Origin: Gaetbulibacter sp. S0825
GTDB taxonomy: Bacteria; Bacteroidota; Bacteroidia; Flavobacteriales; Flavobacteriaceae
DNA length: 64,000 nt
Reading direction: 5' to 3'
NCBI RefSeq assembly: GCF_011777505.1
Contig: NZ_JAATJT010000001.1
Coordinates: forward strand, 1,178,001 to 1,242,000
Below the pieces are notes generated by a model. The model ran no database searches. It saw only the letters and a list, made by a program, of their open reading frames with translations, and was not told where the DNA came from. Positions 16,979 to 25,834 of this stretch are shown here, one piece after another. How positions within the stretch are numbered: the first letter of the stretch is position 1; every line of letters starts with the position of its first letter. The position numbers were made by a program, and so were the translations under genes.

Positions 16979-18052
16979 ATGGCAGATTTTTATAATATAA
17001 AAGTTGCAGATATATACAAGGAAACAAAGGATACAGTTGTTATAACTTTTGATATTCCTGAAAACTTAAAAGAAAAGTTTAAGTTTAAACAAGGTCAACA
17101 TTTAACACTTCGAAAAGAGATAAATGGAGAGGATATTCGTCGTAATTATTCGTTGTGCACAAGTCCAATAGACAATGAATGGAAAGTTGCAGTTAAAACC
17201 ATTCGCAATGGCGTGTTTTCTAATTATGCTTTCAATGAATTAAAAAAAGGAGATGAACTTCAAGTAATGCCGCCACATGGCGAGTTTTATGTCGAGATAG
17301 ATAAAAAAGCTCCTAATAATTATGTAGCATTTGCAGCTGGTAGTGGTATTACACCAATGCTGTCTATTATAAAGACTCATTTGCTATTAGAGCCTAAAAG
17401 TACTTTCAAGTTATTCTACTTGAATCGAATGGTAAAATCAATTATCTTTAAGGAAGAGTTGGAGCAGCTTAAAAATCAGTTTTTTGGACGCTTTCAAGTA
17501 TTTTATTTTTTGACTAAAGAAAAGCGCGATATTCCATTTTTAAATGGGCGATTTGATAAAGAAAAATTAGCTGTTTTAACAAAAACGTTTATTGATATTC
17601 CAGATACCAATCATGCATTTATCTGTGGACCTCAAGATATGATTTTCTTGATTAGAGACGAATTACAAGCAGCTGGATTGGATATAGAAAAAATTCATTA
17701 TGAACTATTCTTTTCAGGAAGTTCAGAAGAAGAAAACAAACACATTGCGGAAGTGATTGATGAAAAAGCAGATGGTACTAAAGTAACCATCATTGATGGT
17801 GGTAAAGAATTTCATTTTGTAATGGATGACGATTTTGATAATATTTTAGATGGAGCACTTTCAGCAGGAGCTGATTTACCATTTGCTTGTAAAGGAGGAG
17901 TGTGTAGTACGTGTAAATGTAAAGTGTTGGAAGGTGAAGTAAAAATGAAAGTGAATTATGCACTTGAAGAAAAAGAAGTGGCACAAAATTTTGTATTAAG
18001 TTGTCAAGCAGTGCCTGTAACAGAAAAAGTAGTCGTGGATTTTGATGTATAA
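16979..18052 (+). CDS. paaE: Phenylacetyl-CoA epoxidase reductase subunit PaaE
   Basis: PaaE passes electrons from NADPH via FAD and a 2Fe-2S cluster to the PaaABC(D) epoxidase. The protein (357 aa) has an N-terminal ferredoxin-reductase domain with the FAD motif RRNYSLCT (54-61) and the nucleotide-binding GSGITPMLSI (121-130). The C-terminal plant-type ferredoxin has Cys304, Cys309, Cys312 and Cys342. It is the first gene of the operon, directly behind the operator, unlike the paaABCDE order of E. coli. Only 3 nt separate it from paaA. Confidence 0.96.
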   Translation: MADFYNIKVADIYKETKDTVVITFDIPENLKEKFKFKQGQHLTLRKEINGEDIRRNYSLCTSPIDNEWKVAVKTIRNGVFSNYAFNELKKGDELQVMPPHGEFYVEIDKKAPNNYVAFAAGSGITPMLSIIKTHLLLEPKSTFKLFYLNRMVKSIIFKEELEQLKNQFFGRFQVFYFLTKEKRDIPFLNGRFDKEKLAVLTKTFIDIPDTNHAFICGPQDMIFLIRDELQAAGLDIEKIHYELFFSGSSEEENKHIAEVIDEKADGTKVTIIDGGKEFHFVMDDDFDNILDGALSAGADLPFACKGGVCSTCKCKVLEGEVKMKVNYALEEKEVAQNFVLSCQAVPVTEKVVVDFDV

Positions 18053-18055
18053 ATT

Positions 18056-19012
18056 ATGAGCGAAGCACAAATTAAAAGTTTAGAGGAGGAATTTGAAGCA
18101 CGTATTGCACGTGACGAAAAAATTGAACCTAAAGATTGGATGCCTGAAAAGTATCGTAAAACACATATTAGGCAGATGTCTCAGCATGCACATTCCGAAA
18201 TTGTTGGAATGTTGCCAGAAGGAAATTGGATATCAAGAGCACCTTCATTACGTCGCAAAGTGGCGTTATTAGCAAAAGTACAAGATGAAGGAGGTCATGG
18301 TTTATATCTTTATAGTGCAACCGAAACTCTTGGTATTACTAGAGATGAACTATTTGAGCAATTACATACAGGAAAAGCTAAATACTCAAGTATTTTTAAC
18401 TATCCAGCATTAACTTGGGCAGATATTGGAGCTATTGGATGGTTGGTTGATGGTGCAGCAATTATAAATCAAGTAGCACTTTGTGGAACGTCTTTTGGTC
18501 CTTATGCAAGAGCTATGGTTCGTATTTGTAAAGAAGAGAGCTTTCATCAACGTCAGGGTTACGAAATCACTTTAAAATTGGCTCAAGGAACACTAGAACA
18601 AAAGGCAATGGCTCAAGATGCGTTAAATAGGTTTTGGTGGCCATCATTAATGATGTTTGGTCCAGCTGATGCTGATTCTCCAAATACTGAGCAATCTATG
18701 AAGTGGAAATTAAAACGTAAAACTAATGATGAATTGCGCCAACAATTTATAGACCAAACAGTTCCTCAAGCCGAATTAATAGGTTTAACAATTCCTGATC
18801 CAGATTTAAAATGGAATGAAGAAAAAGGATGCTATGACTCTGGTGAGATTGATTGGGACGAGTTTTGGCAAGTAGTAAAAGGTCATGGTCCATGTAATAA
18901 AGAACGAATGAAAGCAAGAGTATCTGCTTGGGAAAATGGTGAGTGGGTTCGTGATGCCGCTTTAGCTCACGCTGAAAAACAACAAGAAAAAAAATTAAAT
19001 AAGGCAGTTTAG
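18056..19012 (+). CDS. paaA: Phenylacetyl-CoA 1,2-epoxidase catalytic subunit PaaA
   Basis: PaaA is the di-iron catalytic subunit of the multicomponent monooxygenase that epoxidises the phenylacetyl-CoA ring. The ferritin-like four-helix bundle shows the expected ligands: Glu48, then Glu78-x-x-His81 in [10 protein letters not shown], and Glu161-x-x-His164 in KEESFH. These correspond to the E. coli residues with a constant offset of six. Length 318 aa is normal. It is packed between paaE and paaB with 2-3 nt gaps, so translational coupling and a fixed subunit ratio are likely. Confidence 0.97.
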   Translation: MSEAQIKSLEEEFEARIARDEKIEPKDWMPEKYRKTHIRQMSQHAHSEIVGMLPEGNWISRAPSLRRKVALLAKVQDEGGHGLYLYSATETLGITRDELFEQLHTGKAKYSSIFNYPALTWADIGAIGWLVDGAAIINQVALCGTSFGPYARAMVRICKEESFHQRQGYEITLKLAQGTLEQKAMAQDALNRFWWPSLMMFGPADADSPNTEQSMKWKLKRKTNDELRQQFIDQTVPQAELIGLTIPDPDLKWNEEKGCYDSGEIDWDEFWQVVKGHGPCNKERMKARVSAWENGEWVRDAALAHAEKQQEKKLNKAV

Positions 19013-19014
19013 AT

Positions 19015-19299
19015 ATGAAAAAAGAATGGCCACTTTGGGAAGTCTTCGTAAGAAGTAAAAACGGATTAGAACATCGTCATTTTGGAAGTCTTCATGCAGC
19101 AGATGCTGAAATGGCTTTGGAAAATGCACGTGATGTTTATACAAGAAGAAATGAAGGTGTAAGTATTTGGGTAGTCGAATCTAAAAATATAACGGCTTCA
19201 AATCCTGAGCATAATGCCGAATTATTCGAGCCAGCTCAAGATAAAGTATATCGTCACCCAACATTTTACGATTTACCAGACGAAATTAAACACATGTAA
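19015..19299 (+). CDS. paaB: Phenylacetyl-CoA epoxidase subunit PaaB
   Basis: PaaB is the small subunit that bridges PaaAC dimers in the epoxidase. The 94-residue protein starts WPLWEVFVRSKNGLEHRHFGSLHAADAEMALENARDVYTRRNEG, the family signature, and contains WVVESKNI. No catalytic residues are expected. It is in the paaABCD arrangement with only a few bases between genes. Confidence 0.97.
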   Translation: MKKEWPLWEVFVRSKNGLEHRHFGSLHAADAEMALENARDVYTRRNEGVSIWVVESKNITASNPEHNAELFEPAQDKVYRHPTFYDLPDEIKHM

Positions 19300-19302
19300 A
19301 TT

Positions 19303-20055
19303 ATGAATACTAATTTATATAATTACTTATTAGGGATTGCAGACAATAGTTTAATACTTGGTCAGCGTCTAGGTGAGTTATGTGGTCATGGACCTTCATT
19401 GGAAACAGATATCGCTTTGACTAATATTTCTTTGGATTTATTTGGGCAAGTTAGAAGCTATTATCAATATGCTGCAAAAGTTGCTGGAGATAATCGCGAT
19501 GAAGATACCATTGCAATGATGCGACCAGAACGAGAATATGTTAACGTATTATTAGTAGAACAACCTAATACAGATTTTGGATATGTTATAGCACGTCAAT
19601 TTTTGTTCGATGTCTATCATTATATGTTTTTGACTGAGCTACAAAGCAGTAAAGATGAAACATTAGCAGCAATTGCTAAAAAATCCATAAAAGAAGTGTC
19701 GTATCATGTACGTTTTTCTTCTGATTGGATTAAGCGTCTTGGAGATGGAACAGAAGAAAGTCATAAACGAATTCAAAATGCCATAAACGACCTTTGGACA
19801 TATACAGATGAATTGTTCCATCAAACAGAAGCAGATAAAAAGATGATTGCAGATGGTGTAGGTGTAGACACATCTAAGTTAAAAGAACAGTATTATAAAC
19901 AAATCTCTAATGTGTTAGATGAAGCAACTATAGAAGTTCCTGACTTAAAGTATTTTCAAAAAGGAGGAAAACAGGGTGTGCATACAGAGCACATGGGATA
20001 TATTTTAGCCGAATTACAATATATGCAAAGAGCATATCCAAACATGTCTTGGTAA
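19303..20055 (+). CDS. paaC: Phenylacetyl-CoA epoxidase subunit PaaC
   Basis: PaaC is the structural, ferritin-like partner of PaaA and forms the core heterodimer. The 250-residue sequence has the family motifs LGQRLGELCGHGPSLETDIALTNISLDLFGQ near the N-terminus, EQPNTDFGYVIARQFLFDVYH in the middle, and the closing THTEHMGYILAELQYMQRAYP-type ending. It is homologous to PaaA but lacks the complete ExxH pairs, as expected for the non-catalytic subunit. Neighbours are PaaB (3 nt upstream) and PaaD (4 nt downstream). Confidence 0.96.
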   Translation: MNTNLYNYLLGIADNSLILGQRLGELCGHGPSLETDIALTNISLDLFGQVRSYYQYAAKVAGDNRDEDTIAMMRPEREYVNVLLVEQPNTDFGYVIARQFLFDVYHYMFLTELQSSKDETLAAIAKKSIKEVSYHVRFSSDWIKRLGDGTEESHKRIQNAINDLWTYTDELFHQTEADKKMIADGVGVDTSKLKEQYYKQISNVLDEATIEVPDLKYFQKGGKQGVHTEHMGYILAELQYMQRAYPNMSW

Positions 20056-20059
20056 ATAA

Positions 20060-20569
20060 ATGAATAAACCAATGATTGAGCATGCTGATATTGATACAGA
20101 ATTAATTCCTATTCTAGACAAAGTTTCTGACCCAGAAATACCTGTGTTAACTATTTTGGATATGGGAGTAGTGCGTTATGCAAAGCTTGTTGATGATGTA
20201 GTGTTGATTAAAATAACTCCAACCTATAGTGGCTGTCCCGCTATGGATGTAATTGCAGATGATATAACAGCTGCGTTTAAAAAAGCTGGTTACAAAGTGA
20301 ATATAGACTTGATATTATCTCCAGCTTGGACAACCGATTGGATTTCAGAAGAAGGTAGAGACGCACTTGAGAAATATGGTATTGCGCCACCTTTGGATGC
20401 AGATGCCGATAAAGAAGCATTATTAGGGAATAAAAAAATAGTGAAGTGTACCAATTGTGGTTCACATAATACAAAATTGGTAAGTCAATTCGGTTCAACA
20501 GCCTGTAAAGCATTATTTCAATGTGAAGACTGTCAAGAACCTTTTGATTATTTTAAATGTCTTAAGTAG
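20060..20569 (+). CDS. paaD: Phenylacetyl-CoA epoxidase assembly factor PaaD
   Basis: PaaD is thought to mature the iron centres of the epoxidase rather than catalyse. The protein (169 aa) has an N-terminal MIP18/DUF59 domain (VSDPEIPVLTILDMGVVRY, with Cys59 in TYSGCPAMD). The C-terminal zinc-ribbon-like knuckle has Cys130-x-x-Cys133 and Cys155-x-x-Cys158, plus Cys149 and Cys167. The order E-A-B-C-D is complete and contiguous, so the operon encodes a full epoxidase. Confidence 0.95.
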   Translation: MNKPMIEHADIDTELIPILDKVSDPEIPVLTILDMGVVRYAKLVDDVVLIKITPTYSGCPAMDVIADDITAAFKKAGYKVNIDLILSPAWTTDWISEEGRDALEKYGIAPPLDADADKEALLGNKKIVKCTNCGSHNTKLVSQFGSTACKALFQCEDCQEPFDYFKCLK

Positions 20570-20587
20570 ACTAACAGAAAATAAGGT

Positions 20588-21370
20588 ATGAGCAATTCAA
20601 TTCTATTAAAAATTGAAAACGAAATAGCGTTTATTACACTCAACAGACCAGAAGTGTTTAATAGCTTTAATCGAGAAATGGCTTTGAGCTTGCAAAGTAT
20701 TCTCGACGATTGTGAAACAAATAATGAGGTTAGAGCTATTGTAATAACTGGTGGAGGGAAAGCATTTTGCGCTGGACAAGACTTAAAAGAGGTCACATCA
20801 CCAAAGTTGAATCCTGGATTCAAGAAAATCCTTGAAGAACATTACAATCCAATAATTCTTCGGATAAGAAACATTGAAAAGCCAATCATTGCAGCTGTCA
20901 ATGGTGTTGCTGCAGGAGCAGGAGCAAATATTGCTTTAGCATGTGATATTGTGGTGGCAAATCAAAAAGCACATTTCATACAAGCCTTTAGCCTTATAGG
21001 ATTAATTCCAGATAGTGCTGGAACCTACTTTTTACCAAGATTAATTGGATTTCAAAAAGCCACAGCCTTAGCTATGTTAGGAAACAAAATAAGTGCTGAA
21101 GAAGCTGAACGCTTAGGTATGATTTATAAGTTTGTGCCTTCTGAAGAGTTTGAAGAAACCACGCAAAGAATTGCTCTAAAATTAGCCAATATGCCAACTA
21201 AGGCTTTAGGATTGATCAAGAAAACATTTAATCAATCACTAACTAACACCTTAGAAGAGCAATTAGCACTAGAGTCAAAGCACCAAATTGAAGCAGCTGG
21301 AACAGAAGATTATGCAGAAGGAGTTGCGGCATTTATAGAAAAGAGAACGCCAAATTTTAAAGGAAAATAA
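20588..21370 (+). CDS. paaG: PaaG-type crotonase (1,2-epoxyphenylacetyl-CoA isomerase)
   Basis: The 260-residue crotonase-fold protein carries the CoA-binding AFCAGQDLKEV (59-69), the oxyanion-hole segment NGVAAGAGANIALACD (105-120) and GLIPDSAGTYFLPRL, where Asp142 is the likely isomerase base. This fits PaaG, which converts the epoxide to the oxepin ring and later isomerises a double bond in beta-oxidation. It follows paaD with an 18-bp gap. Assigning PaaG rather than PaaF rests on position and the D-S-A-G motif; a second crotonase lies at 28334-29083. Confidence 0.9.
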   Translation: MSNSILLKIENEIAFITLNRPEVFNSFNREMALSLQSILDDCETNNEVRAIVITGGGKAFCAGQDLKEVTSPKLNPGFKKILEEHYNPIILRIRNIEKPIIAAVNGVAAGAGANIALACDIVVANQKAHFIQAFSLIGLIPDSAGTYFLPRLIGFQKATALAMLGNKISAEEAERLGMIYKFVPSEEFEETTQRIALKLANMPTKALGLIKKTFNQSLTNTLEEQLALESKHQIEAAGTEDYAEGVAAFIEKRTPNFKGK

Positions 21371-21376
21371 ATCAAA

Positions 21377-21404
21377 TGTCACCCTGAGCGCAGTCGAAGG
21401 GTCT
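21377..21404. repeat. Palindromic repeat R1 (GAGCGCAGTCGA core)
   Basis: Arms ACCCT and AGGGT enclose the 12-nt loop GAGCGCAGTCGA. It lies in the gap between paaG and the dehydratase-like gene, and the identical copy R2 lies just after that gene in the same orientation. Confidence 0.85.
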
Positions 21405-21409
21405 GTAAA

Positions 21410-22345
21410 ATGAATAAAGAATTCCTCATACAAGTGCATAATCGTGTGAAACCTTATATTCACAAAACACCTGTGTTATCTTCAAAATTAATTAATGAGA
21501 TGGCTGGATGTAATGTGTTTTTTAAGTGTGAGAATTTTCAAAAAATGGGAGCTTTTAAAATGCGTGGTGCAGCGAATGCTATTTTAAACTTGTCAGAAGA
21601 AGAGCGGGACAAAGGTGTAGTAACACATTCCTCAGGTAATTTTGCGCAGGCACTATCTTTAGCTGCTAATAAAATTGGAGTTGAAGCGTATATCGTGATG
21701 CCTGAAAATGCACCTCAAGTAAAAAAGAATGCCGTAAAAGGTTATAAAGGACATGTCATTGAAAGTGAATCAACACCAATAGCACGTGAGCAAATGGCCG
21801 AAAAAGTTAAGCAAGAAACTGGAGCAACATTCATCCATCCATCAAACGATGATGATGTGATTCATGGTCAAGGAACAGCAGCAATTGAACTTTTAGAAGA
21901 GTATCCAGAATTGGATTATATTTTCACACCTGTTGGTGGTGGTGGACTCGTAGCAGGAACCGCATTAGCAGCGAAATATTTTTCTGATACCTGTAAAGTT
22001 ATCGGTGGAGAGCCAAAAAATGCAGATGATGCTTTTCGGTCTAAGCAATCAGGAAAAATTGAATATAACGATGTAGTAAACACGATTGCAGATGGTTTAC
22101 GTACGTTTTTAGGAGATAGAAATTTCCCAATCATAATGAATGATGTAGAACGCATTATCTTAGTAGAAGAAGAAGACATCATTGAAGCGATGAAATTGGT
22201 TTGGGAACGAATGAAAATTATTATTGAACCTTCAAGTGCTGTCGCATTTGCAGCGTTATTAAAAGAAAAAGAAAAGTTTAAAAATAAAGACGTCGGAATT
22301 ATTATTTCTGGCGGAAATGTAGATGTAACCAATCTACCATTTTAA
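21410..22345 (+). CDS. Serine/threonine dehydratase or serine-racemase-like PLP enzyme
   Basis: A 311-residue fold-type II PLP enzyme. The Schiff-base lysine is Lys50 in GAFKMRGAANA. SSGNFAQALSLAA holds the carboxylate-binding loop and TPVGGGGLVAGTAL the phosphate-binding glycine loop. It has no ACT domain, so it resembles catabolic threonine dehydratase and eukaryote-type serine racemase rather than biosynthetic IlvA. The usual SSGNHAQ is SSGNFAQ here, a histidine-to-phenylalanine change at the cofactor-stacking position. It interrupts the paa genes and is flanked by identical palindromic repeats. Substrate (Ser, Thr, D-Ser or beta-hydroxyaspartate) is uncertain. Confidence 0.88.
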   Translation: MNKEFLIQVHNRVKPYIHKTPVLSSKLINEMAGCNVFFKCENFQKMGAFKMRGAANAILNLSEEERDKGVVTHSSGNFAQALSLAANKIGVEAYIVMPENAPQVKKNAVKGYKGHVIESESTPIAREQMAEKVKQETGATFIHPSNDDDVIHGQGTAAIELLEEYPELDYIFTPVGGGGLVAGTALAAKYFSDTCKVIGGEPKNADDAFRSKQSGKIEYNDVVNTIADGLRTFLGDRNFPIIMNDVERIILVEEEDIIEAMKLVWERMKIIIEPSSAVAFAALLKEKEKFKNKDVGIIISGGNVDVTNLPF

Positions 22346-22350
22346 TTGAA

Positions 22351-22378
22351 TGTCACCCTGAGCGCAGTCGAAGGGTCT
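22351..22378. repeat. Palindromic repeat R2 (GAGCGCAGTCGA core)
   Basis: Identical to R1 in stem (ACCCT/AGGGT) and loop and in the same orientation. It lies between the dehydratase-like gene and paaH. R1 and R2 therefore bracket the dehydratase gene at a distance of 974 bp. Confidence 0.85.
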
Positions 22379-22395
22379 CATCAAAATATATAACT

Positions 22396-23565
22396 ATGAA
22401 CGTAGGAATTATTGGTTCTGGAACAATGGGAAGTGGCATCGCACAAGTTGCTGCAACTTCTGGTTGTAAAGTGAAATTATACGACACAAATAATACAGCT
22501 TTATATAAGGCGCAAACTACTTTAGATAAAATACTGAATCGACTTATTGAAAAAGGCCGCATTGATGAAACTGAGAAGAATAGAATTCAAGGTAATATCG
22601 AGTATGTCGACAGCTTGAAAAGCTTATCTGATACCAATTTAACTATCGAAGCTATTGTTGAAAATCTTGAAATTAAGAAAAAAGTATTTTTAGAATTAGA
22701 AGGCTATGTGTCTGACGATTGTATCATTGCTTCTAACACTTCAAGTTTATCAATTGCTTCTATTGCAGCTTCTTTAAAAAAACCTGAACGTTGCATTGGA
22801 ATTCACTTTTTCAATCCAGCGCCTTTAATGCAACTAGTTGAAGTCATTCCTGCAATTCAAACATCAAAAGCAACCCTAGATAAATCTGTTCAAATCATTA
22901 AAGATTGGAAAAAAACGGTCGCAGTGGCTAAGGATACTCCAGGTTTTATTGTCAATCGCGTGGCACGACCATTTTATGGAGAAGCTTTACGAATTTATGA
23001 AGAAGGTATTGCTGATTTTGCAACTATTGATAGGAGTTTAAAGGAACTTGGAGGTTTTAGAATGGGACCTTTCGAGTTAATGGATTTTATAGGAAACGAT
23101 ATCAATTACACAGTAACTGAAACTGTATTTAGTGCTTTCTATTTCGACCCAAGATACAAGCCAGCATTCACACAAAAACGTTTTGCTGAGGCTGGATATT
23201 TAGGACGAAAATCTGGAAGAGGCTATTATGATTATGACGATAACGGAAAGATTGTCACCTCGAGCGCAGTCGAGAGGTCACATAACGAAGAGTTATCACA
23301 AAAAATATTCAATCGTGTTTTAGTCATGCTCATCAACGAAGCAGCAGACGCCTTGTTTTTAAATATAGCTTCAGCGGAAGATATTGACAATGCCATGACC
23401 AAAGGCGTTAATTACCCAAAAGGACTATTAGCTTGGGCTGATGAAAAAGGAATAGATTGGTGTGTGACGAAAATGGACGAATTATATAACGAATATCACG
23501 AGGACAGATATCGTTGCAGTCCATTATTACGAAAAATGAATAAAGAAAATAAAACATTCTTTTAA
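22396..23565 (+). CDS. paaH: 3-hydroxyacyl-CoA dehydrogenase PaaH
   Basis: PaaH oxidises 3-hydroxyadipyl-CoA with NAD in the lower phenylacetate pathway. The Rossmann fingerprint GIIGSGTMGSGIAQ is at the N-terminus. SNTSSLSIASIA and His137 in GIHFFNPAPLMQLVE mark the active site, and two helical C-terminal domains follow. At 389 residues it is shorter than the about 475-residue E. coli PaaH but longer than single-domain enzymes. Repeat R3 lies inside the gene in frame and encodes VTSSAVERS at about residues 286-295. The stop codon overlaps the start of paaI. Confidence 0.93.
   Translation: MNVGIIGSGTMGSGIAQVAATSGCKVKLYDTNNTALYKAQTTLDKILNRLIEKGRIDETEKNRIQGNIEYVDSLKSLSDTNLTIEAIVENLEIKKKVFLELEGYVSDDCIIASNTSSLSIASIAASLKKPERCIGIHFFNPAPLMQLVEVIPAIQTSKATLDKSVQIIKDWKKTVAVAKDTPGFIVNRVARPFYGEALRIYEEGIADFATIDRSLKELGGFRMGPFELMDFIGNDINYTVTETVFSAFYFDPRYKPAFTQKRFAEAGYLGRKSGRGYYDYDDNGKIVTSSAVERSHNEELSQKIFNRVLVMLINEAADALFLNIASAEDIDNAMTKGVNYPKGLLAWADEKGIDWCVTKMDELYNEYHEDRYRCSPLLRKMNKENKTFF
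23253..23280. repeat. Palindromic repeat R3, in frame inside paaH
   Basis: Loop GAGCGCAGTCGA is identical to R1, but the arms are ACCTC/GAGGT, a compensatory change from ACCCT/AGGGT. It is translated as VTSSAVERS, at a junction between folded parts of PaaH, without disturbing the frame. Confidence 0.8.
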
Positions 23566-23972
23566 TGAACGGCGAAGCTATACCCCATAAAATGTTATCG
23601 TTAGACGCTTTCAGTCAATGGATGGGAATTGAGATCGTAGAATGTGAATTAGGTCGCTGTAAAGTTGCCATGACCATTAGAAAAGAAATGCTCAATAGTA
23701 TGAATTATGCACATGGAGGCATCAGTTATACCTTAGCAGATACAGCTTTCGGCTTTGCTGCAAATACCCATGGTAAATATGCTGTGTCTATTGAAACAAG
23801 TATTAATCATATCGAAGCATTAAACGAAGGAGATTATTTAGTTGCCGAATCAGTGATAGAAAAAGTGAATAATAAATTAGGCTTCAATGTGATTGAAGTC
23901 AAACGAGGAGATGAACTAGTGGCACTTTTTAAAGGTGTTGTGTATCGCACTCAAAAAGATTGGGAAGAATAA
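23565..23972 (+). CDS. paaI: Hotdog-fold thioesterase PaaI
   Basis: PaaI hydrolyses dead-end aromatic CoA thioesters and protects the CoA pool. The 135-residue hotdog domain carries MNYAHGGISYTLADTAFGFAAN (HGG at 50-52, catalytic Asp59), the PaaI subfamily signature. Its ATG overlaps the stop codon region of paaH by one base, so coupling is likely. Confidence 0.93.
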   Translation: MNGEAIPHKMLSLDAFSQWMGIEIVECELGRCKVAMTIRKEMLNSMNYAHGGISYTLADTAFGFAANTHGKYAVSIETSINHIEALNEGDYLVAESVIEKVNNKLGFNVIEVKRGDELVALFKGVVYRTQKDWEE

Positions 23973-24020
23973 TGAAATCGAAGATTACATTTGACCATTA
24001 ATAAAAATAGAAGATACCAA

Positions 24021-25229
24021 ATGAAAGAAGCATATATCATAGATGGAGTTCGTACTCCAATTGGAAGTTATAAAGGAACATTATCTGCTGTTCGTATTGA
24101 CGATTTAGGAGCATTAGTGATTAAAGAAGTTGTTAAACGAAATCCTAATATTCCAAAAGAGGCATATGACGATGTTATTATGGGTTGTGCTAATCAAGCA
24201 GGAGAAGATAACCGTAATGTAGCAAGAATGGCATCTTTATTAGCAGGATTGCCATTTACAGTTCCAGGTGAAACTGTCAATCGTTTATGTAGTTCAGGTT
24301 TGTCTGCAATTATTCATGCCAATCGTGCGATTAAAGCAGGCGATGGCGATGTGTTTATTGCTGGTGGAGTGGAAAATATGACACGCGGACCATATGTTAT
24401 TGCAAAACCATCGAGTGCATTTGGTAACGATTCTAAAATGTATGACTCTAGTTTTGGATGGCGATTCATTAATCCAAAAATGCATGAGATGTATGGAACA
24501 GATGGTATGGGAAATACAGCAGAAAATTTAGTTGAAAAATATAATATCTCACGAGAAGACCAGGATGCGTTTGCGTATTGGAGTCAAATGAAAGCAACTA
24601 AAGCACAAGAAAATGGTCGAATGGATAAAGAGATAGTGAGTGTAGAAATTCCACAACGAAAGAAAGATCCAATAATTTTCTCAAAAGATGAGTTTGTAAA
24701 GCCTAATACGACAAGAGAGGTTTTGGCAAAATTGCGTCCAGCTTTTAAGAAAGAAGGAGGTAGTGTCACAGCAGGAAATTCATCAGGATTAAACGATGGT
24801 GCAGCTGCTACTATTATAGCTTCTGAAGAAGCGGTTAAAAAATATAACTTAAAACCATTAGCACGAATTGTAAGTTCAGCTGTGGTTGGAGTAGAGCCAA
24901 GAATCATGGGAATAGGTCCAGTGGAAGCGTCAAATAAAGCACTAGAAAAAGCAGGCTTAACAATGAATGACATGAGTGTTATTGAACTTAATGAAGCCTT
25001 TGCAGCACAAGCTTTGGCTTGTACAAGAGCTTGGGGTATAGCTGATAATGACCCTAGGTTAAACCCAAATGGAGGCTCTATTGCTATTGGTCATCCATTA
25101 GGAGTAACGGGAACAAGAATCGCTTATTCAGCAGCTTTAGAATTACACGAACAACAAAAGAGATACGCTTTAATAACCATGTGTATTGGAGTTGGACAAG
25201 GATATGCAGCAATAATTGAACGAGTTTAA
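24021..25229 (+). CDS. paaJ: Acyl-CoA thiolase PaaJ
   Basis: PaaJ carries out two thiolytic steps of the lower pathway (3-oxoadipyl-CoA and dehydrosuberyl-CoA thiolysis). The 402-residue thiolase has nucleophile Cys90 in VNRLCSSGLSAI, His358 in GHPLGVTG and Cys388 in CIGVGQG. I start it at ATG 24021 (MKEAYIIDGVRTPIG) because the upstream in-frame extension is not thiolase-like. General acetyl-CoA acetyltransferases look alike, so the PaaJ call leans on context. Confidence 0.93.
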   Translation: MKEAYIIDGVRTPIGSYKGTLSAVRIDDLGALVIKEVVKRNPNIPKEAYDDVIMGCANQAGEDNRNVARMASLLAGLPFTVPGETVNRLCSSGLSAIIHANRAIKAGDGDVFIAGGVENMTRGPYVIAKPSSAFGNDSKMYDSSFGWRFINPKMHEMYGTDGMGNTAENLVEKYNISREDQDAFAYWSQMKATKAQENGRMDKEIVSVEIPQRKKDPIIFSKDEFVKPNTTREVLAKLRPAFKKEGGSVTAGNSSGLNDGAAATIIASEEAVKKYNLKPLARIVSSAVVGVEPRIMGIGPVEASNKALEKAGLTMNDMSVIELNEAFAAQALACTRAWGIADNDPRLNPNGGSIAIGHPLGVTGTRIAYSAALELHEQQKRYALITMCIGVGQGYAAIIERV

Positions 25230-25230
25230 A

Positions 25231-25830
25231 ATGAAAATATTAGTCATAGGAGGAAGCGGAACGATTGGAAAAAAAGTCACTGAAAGACTTTCAGAAAAGC
25301 ACGAAGTACTTGTAGCTGGACGAAACTCTGGTGATGTAAAAGTGGATTTTTCAGATTCAAAATCCATAAAATCAATGTTTGAAAAGGTTGGAAAAGTGGA
25401 TGCAATTATCGCTATTGCTGGAGATGCTAAATGGGATAAGTTTGAGAACCTATCTGAAGATGATTTTTATATTGGAATAAAAAGTAAACTAATGGGACAA
25501 GTTAATGTGGTGAGAAATGGGAAAGACTATTTAAATCATGGAGGTTCTATTACATTATCAACAGGAATTTTAGCTGATGACCCAGTTGATATGACCACAA
25601 GTGCAGCAATGGTTAATGGAGCCATTCACAGTTTTGTAAAAGCTGTAGTTTTGGAATTAAATAACATTAGAGTCAATGTAGTTTGCTCCGATTTAGTTGA
25701 AGATGCTTACGAGAAGTATAAAGATTATTTTCCTGGTAACACGCCAGTGCCAATGCATAAAATTGTAGATGGTTATGTGAAGTGCATCGAAGGTAAAATA
25801 AACGGAAGAATATTAAGAATAATGGCATAA
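25231..25830 (+). CDS. Short-chain-dehydrogenase-like protein lacking the YxxxK pair
   Basis: A 199-residue Rossmann protein starting MKILVIGGSGTIGKKVTERL, with IIAIAGDAKW and ITLSTGILAD equivalent to the NNAG and catalytic Ser segments. Where a classical SDR has YxxxK, this protein reads SAAMVNGAIHSFVKA, so the Tyr and Lys appear to be replaced. Compact SDR-like proteins of this kind are annotated short chain dehydrogenase but their reaction is unknown. The start is ATG 25231; a possible upstream TTG overlaps paaJ and gives an unusual leader. It lies between paaJ and paaZ, so a role in aryl-CoA catabolism is plausible but unproven. Confidence 0.85.
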   Translation: MKILVIGGSGTIGKKVTERLSEKHEVLVAGRNSGDVKVDFSDSKSIKSMFEKVGKVDAIIAIAGDAKWDKFENLSEDDFYIGIKSKLMGQVNVVRNGKDYLNHGGSITLSTGILADDPVDMTTSAAMVNGAIHSFVKAVVLELNNIRVNVVCSDLVEDAYEKYKDYFPGNTPVPMHKIVDGYVKCIEGKINGRILRIMA

Positions 25831-25834
25831 CATT

